The translations under genes were made by a program, and so were the position numbers. A stretch of 64,000 nt of DNA from Arthrobacter globiformis (lineage in GTDB: Bacteria > Actinomycetota > Actinomycetes > Actinomycetales > Micrococcaceae). Within the stretch, counting starts at the first letter, position 1, and each line of letters starts with the position of its first letter. The stretch is taken from contig NZ_JAUSZX010000001.1 in assembly GCF_030818015.1 (NCBI RefSeq), positions 3,472,001 to 3,536,000 on the forward strand, given 5' to 3'. The notes beneath the pieces are model-generated. The model was given only the letters and a program-made list of their open reading frames with translations, did no database searches and was not told where the DNA came from. Shown here piece by piece: positions 9,158 through 16,984 of this stretch.

Positions 9158-10221
9158 TGGCCTTTCGCTGTCGCTAGGTCTTTGGGTGTTCCGACGTCGA
9201 TCCAGTCGGATTCGATCGGCCATGCGGCCACTGTCTTGGACTGCTCAATGCAGGCCTGAACCAGTTCCGGCATGGAAAAGGGTTCAAGGTACGGCACCAG
9301 CGCCAGTGCCTCAGGAGACACGGCGTAAATGCCCGTGCTGATTTCGAATTCGATGCTCGGCTTCTCAACAACCGATGAGATCGATCGTCCCTCTCCGATG
9401 TCCAGGACACCGAAGGGCACCTGATGGACGTACGGCCGGGCAGCAACGGTCACGCTCGCGTTCTTGGACGCGTGGAAGGCGAGAAGCTCCGCTGCCGAGT
9501 ACCGCACCATGAGGTCCGCGTTGGTGACAAGCACCGGCTCGGAAATGTCAGGCCGCTCGTGGTAGAGCAGCCCCAGCGCACCGGCGGTGTTGAGGGGCTT
9601 CGCCGGGTCCTCATGCAGATACTTGATCGTGCAGCCGAGCCGGGAGCCGTCGCCCAAGTGGGCCATTATTTTTTCGGCCAGATACGCCACGGAGACATAG
9701 ATGTTCGTGACGCCCGATTCCACCAGTCCGAGGATGATCCACTCGATAATGGTCCGGTCGGCCACGGTCATCAGCGGCTTCGGGGTGTCCTTGGTCAGCG
9801 CGCCCAGGCGCGTGCCCTTGCCTCCGGCCATGATGACGGCAATATTGCTCAGGGACGTCCGGCCCACAATGTCGTTGAGGGTGTGCAAGCCGACGAGCTT
9901 GCCGGAATCGTCCACCACTGGAACTTCGCTGATACGCAGGCTCCGCATCAGGTCCAGCACGGAGGCGCGGGTGGCATCAGGCCCGACGACGTGCGGTGCC
10001 CGGTTGGCGTACTCGTGGACGAGTCCATCGAGTTCGGCTCCCTTGAGCAGGCCGCGGCGGATGTCGCCGTCGGTAAGCACTCCCTGGAGCTTGCCCGACT
10101 CGTCGGTGACGAGGGCTATTGCGGACGCGCCGCGGTCGATAGTCTCCAGCGCCTGCCTAACAGTGGCGTCCTGCCCGATGCAGACGTTTGCGAGGGGCCC
10201 GTCAATACTCATACGTGTCAT
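9154..10221 (-). CDS. ptmE: PtmE-like sugar-1-phosphate guanylyltransferase with CBS pair
   Basis: Residues about 1-120 form two CBS motifs (GVLTDGDIRRGLL and the EVPVVDDSGKLVGLHTLNDIV region). Residues about 125-355 form a nucleotidyltransferase with the signature MAGGKGTRLGALTKDTPKPLM. This CBS-plus-NTP-transferase layout is that of Campylobacter PtmE, which makes GDP-glucosamine for CMP-legionaminic acid. The start overlaps the legG stop as ATGA. A second ATG at 10212 has a better-spaced GGAG, so the true protein may be three residues shorter. The CBS pair may sense an adenine nucleotide. The GDP specificity cannot be read from the sequence. Confidence 0.87.
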   Translation of the reverse strand: MTRMSIDGPLANVCIGQDATVRQALETIDRGASAIALVTDESGKLQGVLTDGDIRRGLLKGAELDGLVHEYANRAPHVVGPDATRASVLDLMRSLRISEVPVVDDSGKLVGLHTLNDIVGRTSLSNIAVIMAGGKGTRLGALTKDTPKPLMTVADRTIIEWIILGLVESGVTNIYVSVAYLAEKIMAHLGDGSRLGCTIKYLHEDPAKPLNTAGALGLLYHERPDISEPVLVTNADLMVRYSAAELLAFHASKNASVTVAARPYVHQVPFGVLDIGEGRSISSVVEKPSIEFEISTGIYAVSPEALALVPYLEPFSMPELVQACIEQSKTVAAWPIESDWIDVGTPKDLATAKGQ

Positions 10222-11372
10222 TCTCCAGCGCCGATGTCAATGAAGGCCTTGGTTAGCGGCGTCCGTCCGCTGCCAACCACTACGCGTTCGATCCGTTCGG
10301 ACGAATGCGAGTCCCCATACGGATTGACCACTTGGCGGGCCAATTCCTGGAACTCCGCGCTCAAAGCCTTTTCAATACTAGCGTGGATCCCCGGACGCTC
10401 GTCGCGGCAGTGGATGACGTTGGCGCCGCTTTCACGGCCTTTTTGCCGGTCCCCGACATTGACGACCGGCACGGAAAACGTTGCAGCCTCAAGAATGCCG
10501 GAGGAGGAATTCCCCACCAGGGCGTCGATGGTGGCCATGACACGGGGGTAAAGCGGTCCCAGGCTTTCCCGTACGATCGCGGTGCCGCCGGCAGCAATCT
10601 CCTCAAGTTCTGCCACGATTTCGTGTCGCCCGGCGTCAAAACCCGGATAAGTCAGAATCGCTGTGCCTGCGGCGGCAATGGACTCGTCGAATACCTGCCG
10701 TGCCAAGGCGCCGGCGTTCCCGGACATCTCGGCTGTGGGCGGGTGGTATGTGACCATCAGCAGCGGACGGATCAGGGGCCGGCCGAACTCTGCCTGGAAC
10801 TCTTCCTCTGTCAGGGGGTTCGGCTCCCTGAACCGGTCGAGCCCGGGGGCACCTGTCTGATGAATCCGTTCCGGCGATTCGCCAAGCTGGGCCACCCGGC
10901 GGGCGGCCCCGGCCGTGCTCACACAATGTTGGTCCGCCAGTTTGGTCACAGCGTGCCGGACGCGCTCATCGAGCGCCCCTTCAGTGACTTCCCCGCCATG
11001 GAGATGCACCAGCCTTACGCCTGAGACAACAACTGCCGGCACCACGTAAAGCAGCTCCCAGCGGTCGCCAAGAACAACGACGGCGTCTGGCTTGCTCCGC
11101 TGAATCAGCTCGGCCATGTTCCCGGACAGTTTCGGGCCCAGCGCCAGCTGGCCCAGAGCGGAGGCGTCATCCAGGTGGAGCCCCAGGTCATGGTGCACGA
11201 AGGCGCCGTCCTGGAGTCCTGCCTCCCGCAGCCGGCTGGCTGCTGTCCCGGCCGGGAACCCGACAGCGGTTGCCACGTGCAACTCGACGTCAGGATTTCC
11301 GGCCAGCTGGACAAGGACCGGGGCGAGTGGGAAGAGATCCGCCCGCGTCCCTACGAACCCCAGCACCCGCAT
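10218..11372 (-). CDS. legG: LegG/NeuC-like hydrolysing UDP/GDP-sugar 2-epimerase
   Basis: This is a member of the UDP-GlcNAc 2-epimerase family (384 residues). It is predicted to release the nucleotide and invert C2, giving the 2,4-diacetamido-tetradeoxy-mannose precursor of legionaminic acid. It has VLGFVGTRADLFPLAPV at the N-terminus, the family loop VVVLGDRWE, VHLHGGEVTEGA, and VGNSSSGILEAATFSVPVVNVGDRQKGRE, the nucleotide-binding C-terminal motif. It starts one base after the legI stop and overlaps ptmE by four bases. Neighbours decide LegG over NeuC (sialic acid). Confidence 0.9.
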   Translation of the reverse strand: MRVLGFVGTRADLFPLAPVLVQLAGNPDVELHVATAVGFPAGTAASRLREAGLQDGAFVHHDLGLHLDDASALGQLALGPKLSGNMAELIQRSKPDAVVVLGDRWELLYVVPAVVVSGVRLVHLHGGEVTEGALDERVRHAVTKLADQHCVSTAGAARRVAQLGESPERIHQTGAPGLDRFREPNPLTEEEFQAEFGRPLIRPLLMVTYHPPTAEMSGNAGALARQVFDESIAAAGTAILTYPGFDAGRHEIVAELEEIAAGGTAIVRESLGPLYPRVMATIDALVGNSSSGILEAATFSVPVVNVGDRQKGRESGANVIHCRDERPGIHASIEKALSAEFQELARQVVNPYGDSHSSERIERVVVGSGRTPLTKAFIDIGAGE

Positions 11373-11373
11373 G

Positions 11374-12426
11374 TCAGGCCAGGTCTTCGGCGGTTATCGG
11401 CGTTCCGGCCTTGATGGCACGGCCTGCGGAGCGGCCCACCACGTTGGCTGACGGCAGGAGTCCGCCCTCTGGGCGGAGGATGGCGACGTCGGCCTCCGTG
11501 ATCACGGCACCCGCTGCGATGTCCCGGACTGCGTGGAAGGAGCGCCGCACCAGCCCGGCGTTGGCTTCCTCGCTGGGCATCCTGCGCTTGTTGCCGTCTC
11601 CCAGTGCCCGGTACACGTCACGGACGGAGCGCACGTAGTCCTCGAACTCGTCCCGCTCAAGCGACGCGGAATGGTCCGGACCGTTGCGTGTCTTGTCGGT
11701 GGTGATGTGCTTTTCCAACAGAGTCGAACCCAGTGCCGTGGCCGCGATGGCCGTCAGGGAGCCCGGCGTGTGGTCGGACCAGCCAACCTCGACGCCGAAT
11801 TCCTTCCGCATCGCGGGGATGGCGAGCAGGTTGGCCTCGTCCAAAGGTGCGGGGTAGGCAGAGACGCAGTGCAGCAGGACGGTCGCGGGCGCCTTGGCCG
11901 TCGCCTCGAGCGCCGCGGCGATCTCTTCCCGGGTTCCCATTCCCGTGGACACGATCATCGGAATGCCGAATTCCGCAATGGCGGCCAGATAGGGAGTGTT
12001 CGTCAGCTCTCCGGAGCCGATCTTGAGTCCCGGAACACCGATGTCCGCAAGCATTCGTGCGCTGTCGTAGTCGAAGGGCGTGGAGAGGAACGTGATCCCC
12101 CGCTCGGAACAGTGGTCCCGCAGCTCAACCCAGGCAGTCTCGGGCAGGGTCAGGCGCCGCAACATCTCGGACTGGGACTCCGCGAACCCAGCCTTTTTCT
12201 GGTACGGCGTGGTGTCTGCAGCTTCCGTGACCAGGGATTCAGGCTTGAAGGTCTGGAACTTCACCGCGTTGGCGCCGGTGTCGGCAGCCATGTCGATCAG
12301 TTCATGGGCAACTGCCACGTCACCGTCGTGATTCACTCCCGCCTCTGCAATGATGAAGACTTCCTCGTCAGGGCCGATGCGGTGCGGACCGAACGTCACA
12401 TGCTGGGCTTTGGATTCGATGGTCAC
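11374..12426 (-). CDS. legI: LegI/NeuB-like nonulosonic acid synthase
   Basis: This is predicted to condense the mannose-type precursor with phosphoenolpyruvate to form the nine-carbon legionaminic acid. It is a 350-residue protein. A NeuB TIM-barrel spans about 20-270 (FIIAEAGVNHDGDVAVA, AVKFQTFKPESLV, GSGELTNTPYL, VGWSDHTPGS, EKHITTDKTRNGPDHSASL). A C-terminal SAF/antifreeze-like domain follows (about 285-350). The GTG start overlaps the legH stop (GTGA). NeuB, PseI and LegI are close relatives; the assignment to legionaminic acid rests on ptmE, legB and legC nearby. Confidence 0.92.
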   Translation of the reverse strand: MTIESKAQHVTFGPHRIGPDEEVFIIAEAGVNHDGDVAVAHELIDMAADTGANAVKFQTFKPESLVTEAADTTPYQKKAGFAESQSEMLRRLTLPETAWVELRDHCSERGITFLSTPFDYDSARMLADIGVPGLKIGSGELTNTPYLAAIAEFGIPMIVSTGMGTREEIAAALEATAKAPATVLLHCVSAYPAPLDEANLLAIPAMRKEFGVEVGWSDHTPGSLTAIAATALGSTLLEKHITTDKTRNGPDHSASLERDEFEDYVRSVRDVYRALGDGNKRRMPSEEANAGLVRRSFHAVRDIAAGAVITEADVAILRPEGGLLPSANVVGRSAGRAIKAGTPITAEDLA

Positions 12427-13124
12427 AGGGTTGCGCCTTTCTTGGATGTCAATTCCCGGGCCGGAACACCGATGTAGGTTGCTCCCCCGGCGAGATCACG
12501 CGTCACGACAGCGCCCGCACCGATCACAGACAGTCCTCCCACGGTGCAGCCGGGAAGGACACGGGCGCCTGACCCAACAAATACTCTATTGCCCACGAAC
12601 GAGGCCCCCAAAAGCACCGAACCAGGGGCGAGGTGCGTCCCGGCTCCGACGCCGGCCTCGTGTTCGACAATCGCGCCGGTGTTGATGATGACCGCTGGGC
12701 CTATGTCCGCCAACGGGCCCACGTGGGCGTGCTCGCAGACCTGTGACAGGGCCCCGAGGCGGGCGGTCGGATCAACGGTTGCACTTGCTGCGACCAACGG
12801 GCCGGTGAGCAGGCCCAGTTCCGGCGAGGCGATGATCGATTCCGCGATGCGGTTCCGGACGCCGTTGTCCCCGATGCCGACGGCGATCGACAGGGACGCT
12901 TCGGCGGCAAACCTCAGCGCTTCGCCGTCGTCGAAAAACACCCGCGGGGTCCGGCCGTCCGCGGCAGCGAACGGGCTGAGGCTCCGTTCCGACGCTGCGG
13001 AGTCCCGGGCTGCTCCAGCCAGGCCTGCGTCAGAAACGGCGGCCACATGGTCTCCGCGGCCGTTCACGATCGACGCGAGGCTGCGCGCGTGCCCGGACGC
13101 CCCGATGATCAGCCAGGCGCCCAT
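12423..13124 (-). CDS. legH: LegH/NeuD-like sugar N-acetyltransferase
   Basis: This is a predicted acetyl-CoA-dependent acetyltransferase acting on the 4-amino sugar in the legionaminic acid route. It has an N-terminal Rossmann-like half (GAWLIIGASGHARSLASIV) and a C-terminal left-handed beta-helix of hexapeptide repeats (TARLGALSQVCEHAHVGP to GCTVGGLSVIGAGAVVTRDL). It has 233 residues, typical for NeuD/PglD. The ATG lies one base after the preceding gene's stop. A 65-codon upstream extension of the frame overlaps that gene and is rejected. It overlaps legI by four bases. Confidence 0.88.
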   Translation of the reverse strand: MGAWLIIGASGHARSLASIVNGRGDHVAAVSDAGLAGAARDSAASERSLSPFAAADGRTPRVFFDDGEALRFAAEASLSIAVGIGDNGVRNRIAESIIASPELGLLTGPLVAASATVDPTARLGALSQVCEHAHVGPLADIGPAVIINTGAIVEHEAGVGAGTHLAPGSVLLGASFVGNRVFVGSGARVLPGCTVGGLSVIGAGAVVTRDLAGGATYIGVPARELTSKKGATL

Positions 13125-13125
13125 C

Positions 13126-14175
13126 CTAGAGCCGGCCCGACTCTTTAAGCCTGACCGCCTCGACGGCGACCGCCGGCGTGAGCTTCGGCAGCGGGGAGGG
13201 CAGGTGTTTGAGCGGGTGGCGGAGGAAGTGGATCGGGGACAGGCCGGCTTCGCCGCTGTGGGCACCTTCGGGGCGTTTCCGCAGCCCGAGGACCGCCTGG
13301 GCTTTTTCCAGGGGGCCACTGGCCCAATAGTCCCAGAATGCGCCGAAAGAGCGGCTGTTCCAGCCGAGCAGGCTCTTCAGTTCGGCCGGGGACTTCATGT
13401 CCTGCACACCGAGTTCCATGTCGGCTATGCGTTTGAGCTCCGCGTTGTCCGGTGACGGCTCATAGAATTCCGGCCACAGCTCACGCATCCGAAGTCCGGG
13501 ATCGGATTCCGCGTTCTGGCCGAGCTGGAAGTCCGGTCCGTAGATCTCCACGTCAGCGCCGGCAGCCGCGGCGTAGAGAAGGGCCGTCGACATACGGTTC
13601 GAAACAACTTTCTGCGCGGAGGCCATCATCCAGAGAATCCGCCCCAAGAACTGCGGGTCTCGGCGGTCGCCCGCGCTGATGACGCTGTGCCCCGCGTCCG
13701 TCCAGGCGCTGTAGATCTCAGGGTGCTCGAGGTCCTCGATATGGAGGCACACCGTGGCTGGTCCGTCACGGCGGAGGACCTCCTGTGCGAACCCATCGTG
13801 GTCACCGCTGACTTTCACCAGTGCTGTTCCGTGGAGGGGCAGCACCAGGGGGCCCATCGTCCGGTCCGGCAGCCCGCCCTTATCCTGCACTGCTTTCTGG
13901 AGGTACAGGAACGGCGCCCCGACAGCGGTGATCATGCTGGATCCGTCCGGGAAAAGGTTCTCTGGTCCTTCGGGCGAGTATCCCCGCGACGCCGACGTCC
14001 AGACCAGCCGCTTCCGGTTGGCACCACGGTCATTGAAGTCTGCAAACTGGGCCAAGACAGGCGATTTGACCGTCCATCCGTGCTGCACCAAGCCCGGAAT
14101 GTGGTGGATCCTGTTCATTCCGCAGTGGTGCGCGAATGCCGCAGAGTGACCGTAATAGTGATTCTGGATATCCAT
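13126..14175 (-). CDS. Unrecognised protein heading the legionaminic acid operon
   Basis: I do not recognise the 349-residue product. It is soluble, with no signal peptide or membrane segment, and is rich in His/Trp/Tyr near the start (IQNHYYGHSAAFAHHCG, HHIPGLVQHGWTV). Its middle contains two alternating beta-alpha runs. The second (SAWTDAGHSVISAGDRRD, then VVSNRMSTALLYAAAAGADV and EIYGPDF) resembles the donor half of GT-B glycosyltransferases. The last 50 residues are basic and proline-rich. It is the first gene of the run and abuts legH by one base. A transferase using CMP-legionaminic acid would fit, since no other sialyltransferase-like gene is present. That function is inference only. 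Confidence 0.75.
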   Translation of the reverse strand: MDIQNHYYGHSAAFAHHCGMNRIHHIPGLVQHGWTVKSPVLAQFADFNDRGANRKRLVWTSASRGYSPEGPENLFPDGSSMITAVGAPFLYLQKAVQDKGGLPDRTMGPLVLPLHGTALVKVSGDHDGFAQEVLRRDGPATVCLHIEDLEHPEIYSAWTDAGHSVISAGDRRDPQFLGRILWMMASAQKVVSNRMSTALLYAAAAGADVEIYGPDFQLGQNAESDPGLRMRELWPEFYEPSPDNAELKRIADMELGVQDMKSPAELKSLLGWNSRSFGAFWDYWASGPLEKAQAVLGLRKRPEGAHSGEAGLSPIHFLRHPLKHLPSPLPKLTPAVAVEAVRLKESGRL

Positions 14176-14212
14176 TTAGAGTAGCGGCGCCTTGAGCAAT
14201 AGAGTTGAGCAG
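14176..14212. promoter_or_regulatory. 37-bp divergent junction with leaderless-type promoter
   Basis: Two divergent gene sets are separated by 37 bp. Rightward, TAGAGT (TANNNT -10 type) is followed by seven bases and then the ATG of the ptmF-like gene, the classic spacing for a leaderless actinobacterial transcript. Leftward, TACTCT sits two bases before the other ATG. No SD precedes either start. The -35 elements, if any, must lie inside the opposite coding region. Confidence 0.45.
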
Positions 14213-15298
14213 ATGACGCTCACATCATACTTGGATGTCTCTCCGGCCTTGGCTCCGGTGCCTTCTGCCCGGCTGGCCGGGCAGCCGGAGGGGGGCCGCA
14301 GGACCTCCGCTCTGGTGAGGGGCACCGGCTCCATTGGCGCCCGGCATTTGCGTGTGCTCGAAGAGATGGGTGTCGACGACATCTTCGCGCTCCCCGTCCG
14401 TCCGACCGCAAGCCTTGCCGGCCGGAGCGACATTCCCGCGTCCGTCAAGTTGCTCACCAAGCACCCGGAAACAGACATGGACGTGGTGATCATCGCCACC
14501 GACACGGCGCGGCACGTCGATGATGCCCTGGAAGCCCTGGACCATAGCCCCAAGGCACTCCTGCTGGAGAAGCCGGTCAGCCAGGATGCGGCGAGTGCCC
14601 GCAGCCTCTCGGCGCACCCGAGGGCAGACACGATTTCCGTGAGCGCGCCGCTGCGGTTCCATCAGGGACTCGCGGTCCTGGCCGACCTGCTTCCGCGCAT
14701 GGGCCAGGTCACCAGCGCCCAGGTGCGCTCCCAGTCCTGGCTGCCGGCGTGGCGCCCCAACCGCGACTACCGCGACAGCTACTCGGCCCGCGCTGCCGAG
14801 GGCGGGGCCCTGCGCGACCTCGTCCACGACATCGACTACCCCGTCATGCTGCTCGGCGCGCCCTCCTCCCTGCAGGCCACGTTGGGGCACGGCGTGCTCG
14901 GAATCGAGGCCGAAGAATCGGCCGACCTGCTGTGGGACGGCCACGGAGCGGTCCACATCCGGCTTGACTACGTCACCCCGGTCAAGACCCGCAGCATCCG
15001 CATCAGCACCACCGACGGCGCGTTGTGCTGGGATGTGGTACACAATGAGATCGCCGTCGAAATTGCGACGGCGGCAGGCGTCCAGCGGAGATCGATCCGC
15101 TTTCCGGATGATGCTTCGGTCGATGTGGCTCTCGCCCGCCAGACCCTTGCTGTTCTGGAGCAGGCCGGCGTGTCCGCCGGCAACCTGATGGCCCGGTTTG
15201 TGCCGGCAGAGCTTGCGGACGGAATTCGTGCCGTGGCCATCTGCGACGCGGCCCGGGCCGCCCACTCCTCCGGCGGGAAAGAACCGATAGTGTGGTAA
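14213..15298 (+). CDS. ptmF: PtmF-like Gfo/Idh/MocA oxidoreductase
   Basis: This is a NAD(P)-dependent sugar oxidoreductase-like protein of 361 residues. The Rossmann motif SALVRGTGSIGARHLRVLEE follows an N-terminal extension of about 30 residues. DVVIIATDTARHVD and LLLEKPVSQD (the EKP motif) are family hallmarks. A Gfo/Idh-type protein accompanies the ptm genes of Campylobacter, as I recall; its exact step is uncertain. The frame is open to a TTG at 14192, but the ATG at 14213 is favoured because a -10-like TAGAGT ends seven bases before it. It is the first gene of the rightward trio. Confidence 0.75.
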   Translation: MTLTSYLDVSPALAPVPSARLAGQPEGGRRTSALVRGTGSIGARHLRVLEEMGVDDIFALPVRPTASLAGRSDIPASVKLLTKHPETDMDVVIIATDTARHVDDALEALDHSPKALLLEKPVSQDAASARSLSAHPRADTISVSAPLRFHQGLAVLADLLPRMGQVTSAQVRSQSWLPAWRPNRDYRDSYSARAAEGGALRDLVHDIDYPVMLLGAPSSLQATLGHGVLGIEAEESADLLWDGHGAVHIRLDYVTPVKTRSIRISTTDGALCWDVVHNEIAVEIATAAGVQRRSIRFPDDASVDVALARQTLAVLEQAGVSAGNLMARFVPAELADGIRAVAICDAARAAHSSGGKEPIVW

Positions 15299-15370
15299 TC
15301 AGCTTCAGCTGCAGACAACGTCAGCGTCCGATCCGGCACGCTGGGCACGACTCCCGAGGGCAACAACACC

Positions 15371-16162
15371 ATGACTGATACTTCCATCCGCCCCCGCGTC
15401 CTGGCGGTCATCCCGGCACGGGGAGGATCCAAAGGGCTACCCGGCAAGAACATTCGCCCCCTGATGGGCAAGCCGCTCTTGGCCCACTCCGTCGCGCTGG
15501 CAGCTCTCCTGGGCGATTCCGTCAGGTGCATCGTGTCAACGGATGACGAGACCATCGCCGAAACGGCCCGTGCAGCCGGCGCCGAGGTCCCTTTCCTGCG
15601 TCCCGCCGAGCTGGCGTCGGACACGGCACCCATGAGCGTGGTGCTCCGTCACGCCTTGGCCGCCATGGAGGAAATCGACTCGGTGGCTTACGACATGGTG
15701 CTGCTCCTGGACCCGACAAGCCCGACCCGCACCCCCGAGCGGGTGCGCGCGGCCATCGACGCCCTCGTGGCCACGCCAGAGCTGGACGGCGTGGTTGCGG
15801 TCTCCGAGCCCTTCTTCAACCCGACCTGGGTGGGGGTGCGGCCTGAAGCCGACGGCCCCGGCCTGGTGAGGTACTTCGAGGAAGGAACAGGCGTCGTCCG
15901 CCGCCAGGACGTGCCGCGGTACATGCGCATCAATGGAAGCTTCTACGTCTGGCGGGCAGATTTCATCCGCCGGCTGGAAACCAGCTGGTTCGATGAGGGC
16001 CGCCACGGGTTCGTGGAAATACCGGAAACGCATGCTTTCAGCATCGACGACGAACACGAGTTCCGCCTCGTTGAGGCGGTCGTCGGAGCGGGACTGGCCC
16101 CGCTGCCGGGCTACCAGCCCGACACTGCACCCGGCGCGTCCACCACGGAGCCGGCCAAGTGA
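15371..16162 (+). CDS. legF: LegF-like CMP-nonulosonate cytidylyltransferase
   Basis: This is predicted to activate legionaminic acid with CTP to CMP-legionaminic acid, the donor for glycosyl transfer. It has 263 residues. The cytidylyltransferase signature VIPARGGSKGLPGKNIRPL lies near the N-terminus, with LLLDPTSPTRTPERVRAAI and NGSFYVWRADF further on. The SD is GAGGG about ten bases upstream. The frame overlaps ptmA by four bases (GTGA). NeuA (sialic), PseF and LegF cannot be separated by motif; context favours LegF. Confidence 0.9.
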   Translation: MTDTSIRPRVLAVIPARGGSKGLPGKNIRPLMGKPLLAHSVALAALLGDSVRCIVSTDDETIAETARAAGAEVPFLRPAELASDTAPMSVVLRHALAAMEEIDSVAYDMVLLLDPTSPTRTPERVRAAIDALVATPELDGVVAVSEPFFNPTWVGVRPEADGPGLVRYFEEGTGVVRRQDVPRYMRINGSFYVWRADFIRRLETSWFDEGRHGFVEIPETHAFSIDDEHEFRLVEAVVGAGLAPLPGYQPDTAPGASTTEPAK

Positions 16163-16962
16163 CCGGCCTAGACGGACTGGACGGCATCTTCAGCCTTGAA
16201 GGGCGCATGGCACTGGTCACCGGAGGCGCCGGGCCACTGGGCCGGGTGCTGGCCGGGACTCTCGCCGCCCAAGGTGCCGACGTCGTCGTATCAGACGTCG
16301 CCGCCGATGCCTGCGAAGAAGTAGCAGATCAACTGGCGCGCCAGTACGGCGTGAAGGCCACGGCGGTAGCGGTCAACCTCCTGGAAGACGGCGGAACGAG
16401 CGAACTGGCCGGGGCCATCGACGGGCCGCTGGACATCCTGGTGAACAATGCTGCCTTTACCGGCACCTCGGGGATCCCCGGCTACGCCGTCCCCTTCGCG
16501 GAACAGACCGACGAGGCCTTTGAGCTGGCCTCAAAGCTGAACCTCCGAGTGCCGTTTTCGCTCGCCCGCGAACTCGCACCGAAGCTCTCGGCGGACGGAC
16601 GCGGCTCGATCATCAACGTGTCGTCAATTTATGGGATCGTGGGACCGAACATGGGCCTTTACGAAGGCACGGTCATGGGCAACCCCGCCGCTTACGGCGC
16701 CACGAAGGGCGGCATCGTCCAGCTCACGAGGTATCTGTCCACGGTGATGGCCCCTGCCGTTCGCGTCAATGCCTTCGCGCCAGGAGGGATCGCCCGGGGC
16801 CAGGCCGGGGAGTTCACCGAACGGTACGAGAAGCTGACCCCGCTGCGGCGAATGGCCACGGAGGACGACTTCCGCGGCGTTGTCGCCTGGCTCGCCTCGG
16901 ACGCTTCCCGGTACGTCACAGGCCAAACCATTGCGGTCGACGGCGGCTGGAGCGCTTGGTAG
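16159..16962 (+). CDS. ptmA: PtmA-like short-chain dehydrogenase
   Basis: This is a classical SDR of 267 residues. ALVTGGAGPLGRVLA is the cofactor motif, ILVNNAAF the NNA motif, INVSSIYG the catalytic Ser, and AAYGATKGG the Tyr-x3-Lys. An SDR of this kind (PtmA) lies beside ptmB/legF in Campylobacter flagellin-glycosylation loci, and pairing with a Gfo/Idh protein here repeats that arrangement. Its substrate is not established. GTG start inside the legF stop, so the two are coupled. It is followed by 22 bp and then a convergent glycosyltransferase gene. Confidence 0.78.
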   Translation: MTGLDGLDGIFSLEGRMALVTGGAGPLGRVLAGTLAAQGADVVVSDVAADACEEVADQLARQYGVKATAVAVNLLEDGGTSELAGAIDGPLDILVNNAAFTGTSGIPGYAVPFAEQTDEAFELASKLNLRVPFSLARELAPKLSADGRGSIINVSSIYGIVGPNMGLYEGTVMGNPAAYGATKGGIVQLTRYLSTVMAPAVRVNAFAPGGIARGQAGEFTERYEKLTPLRRMATEDDFRGVVAWLASDASRYVTGQTIAVDGGWSAW

Positions 16963-16984
16963 GCGCCCCCGCGGTTGCGGCGGA

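Noticed and set aside
11374..12426. Sialic (N-acetylneuraminic) acid or pseudaminic acid pathway
   Set aside because: The synthase alone fits all three, but the CBS-type PtmE, LegB, LegC and LegH set and absence of PseG/PseH-like genes favour legionaminic acid.
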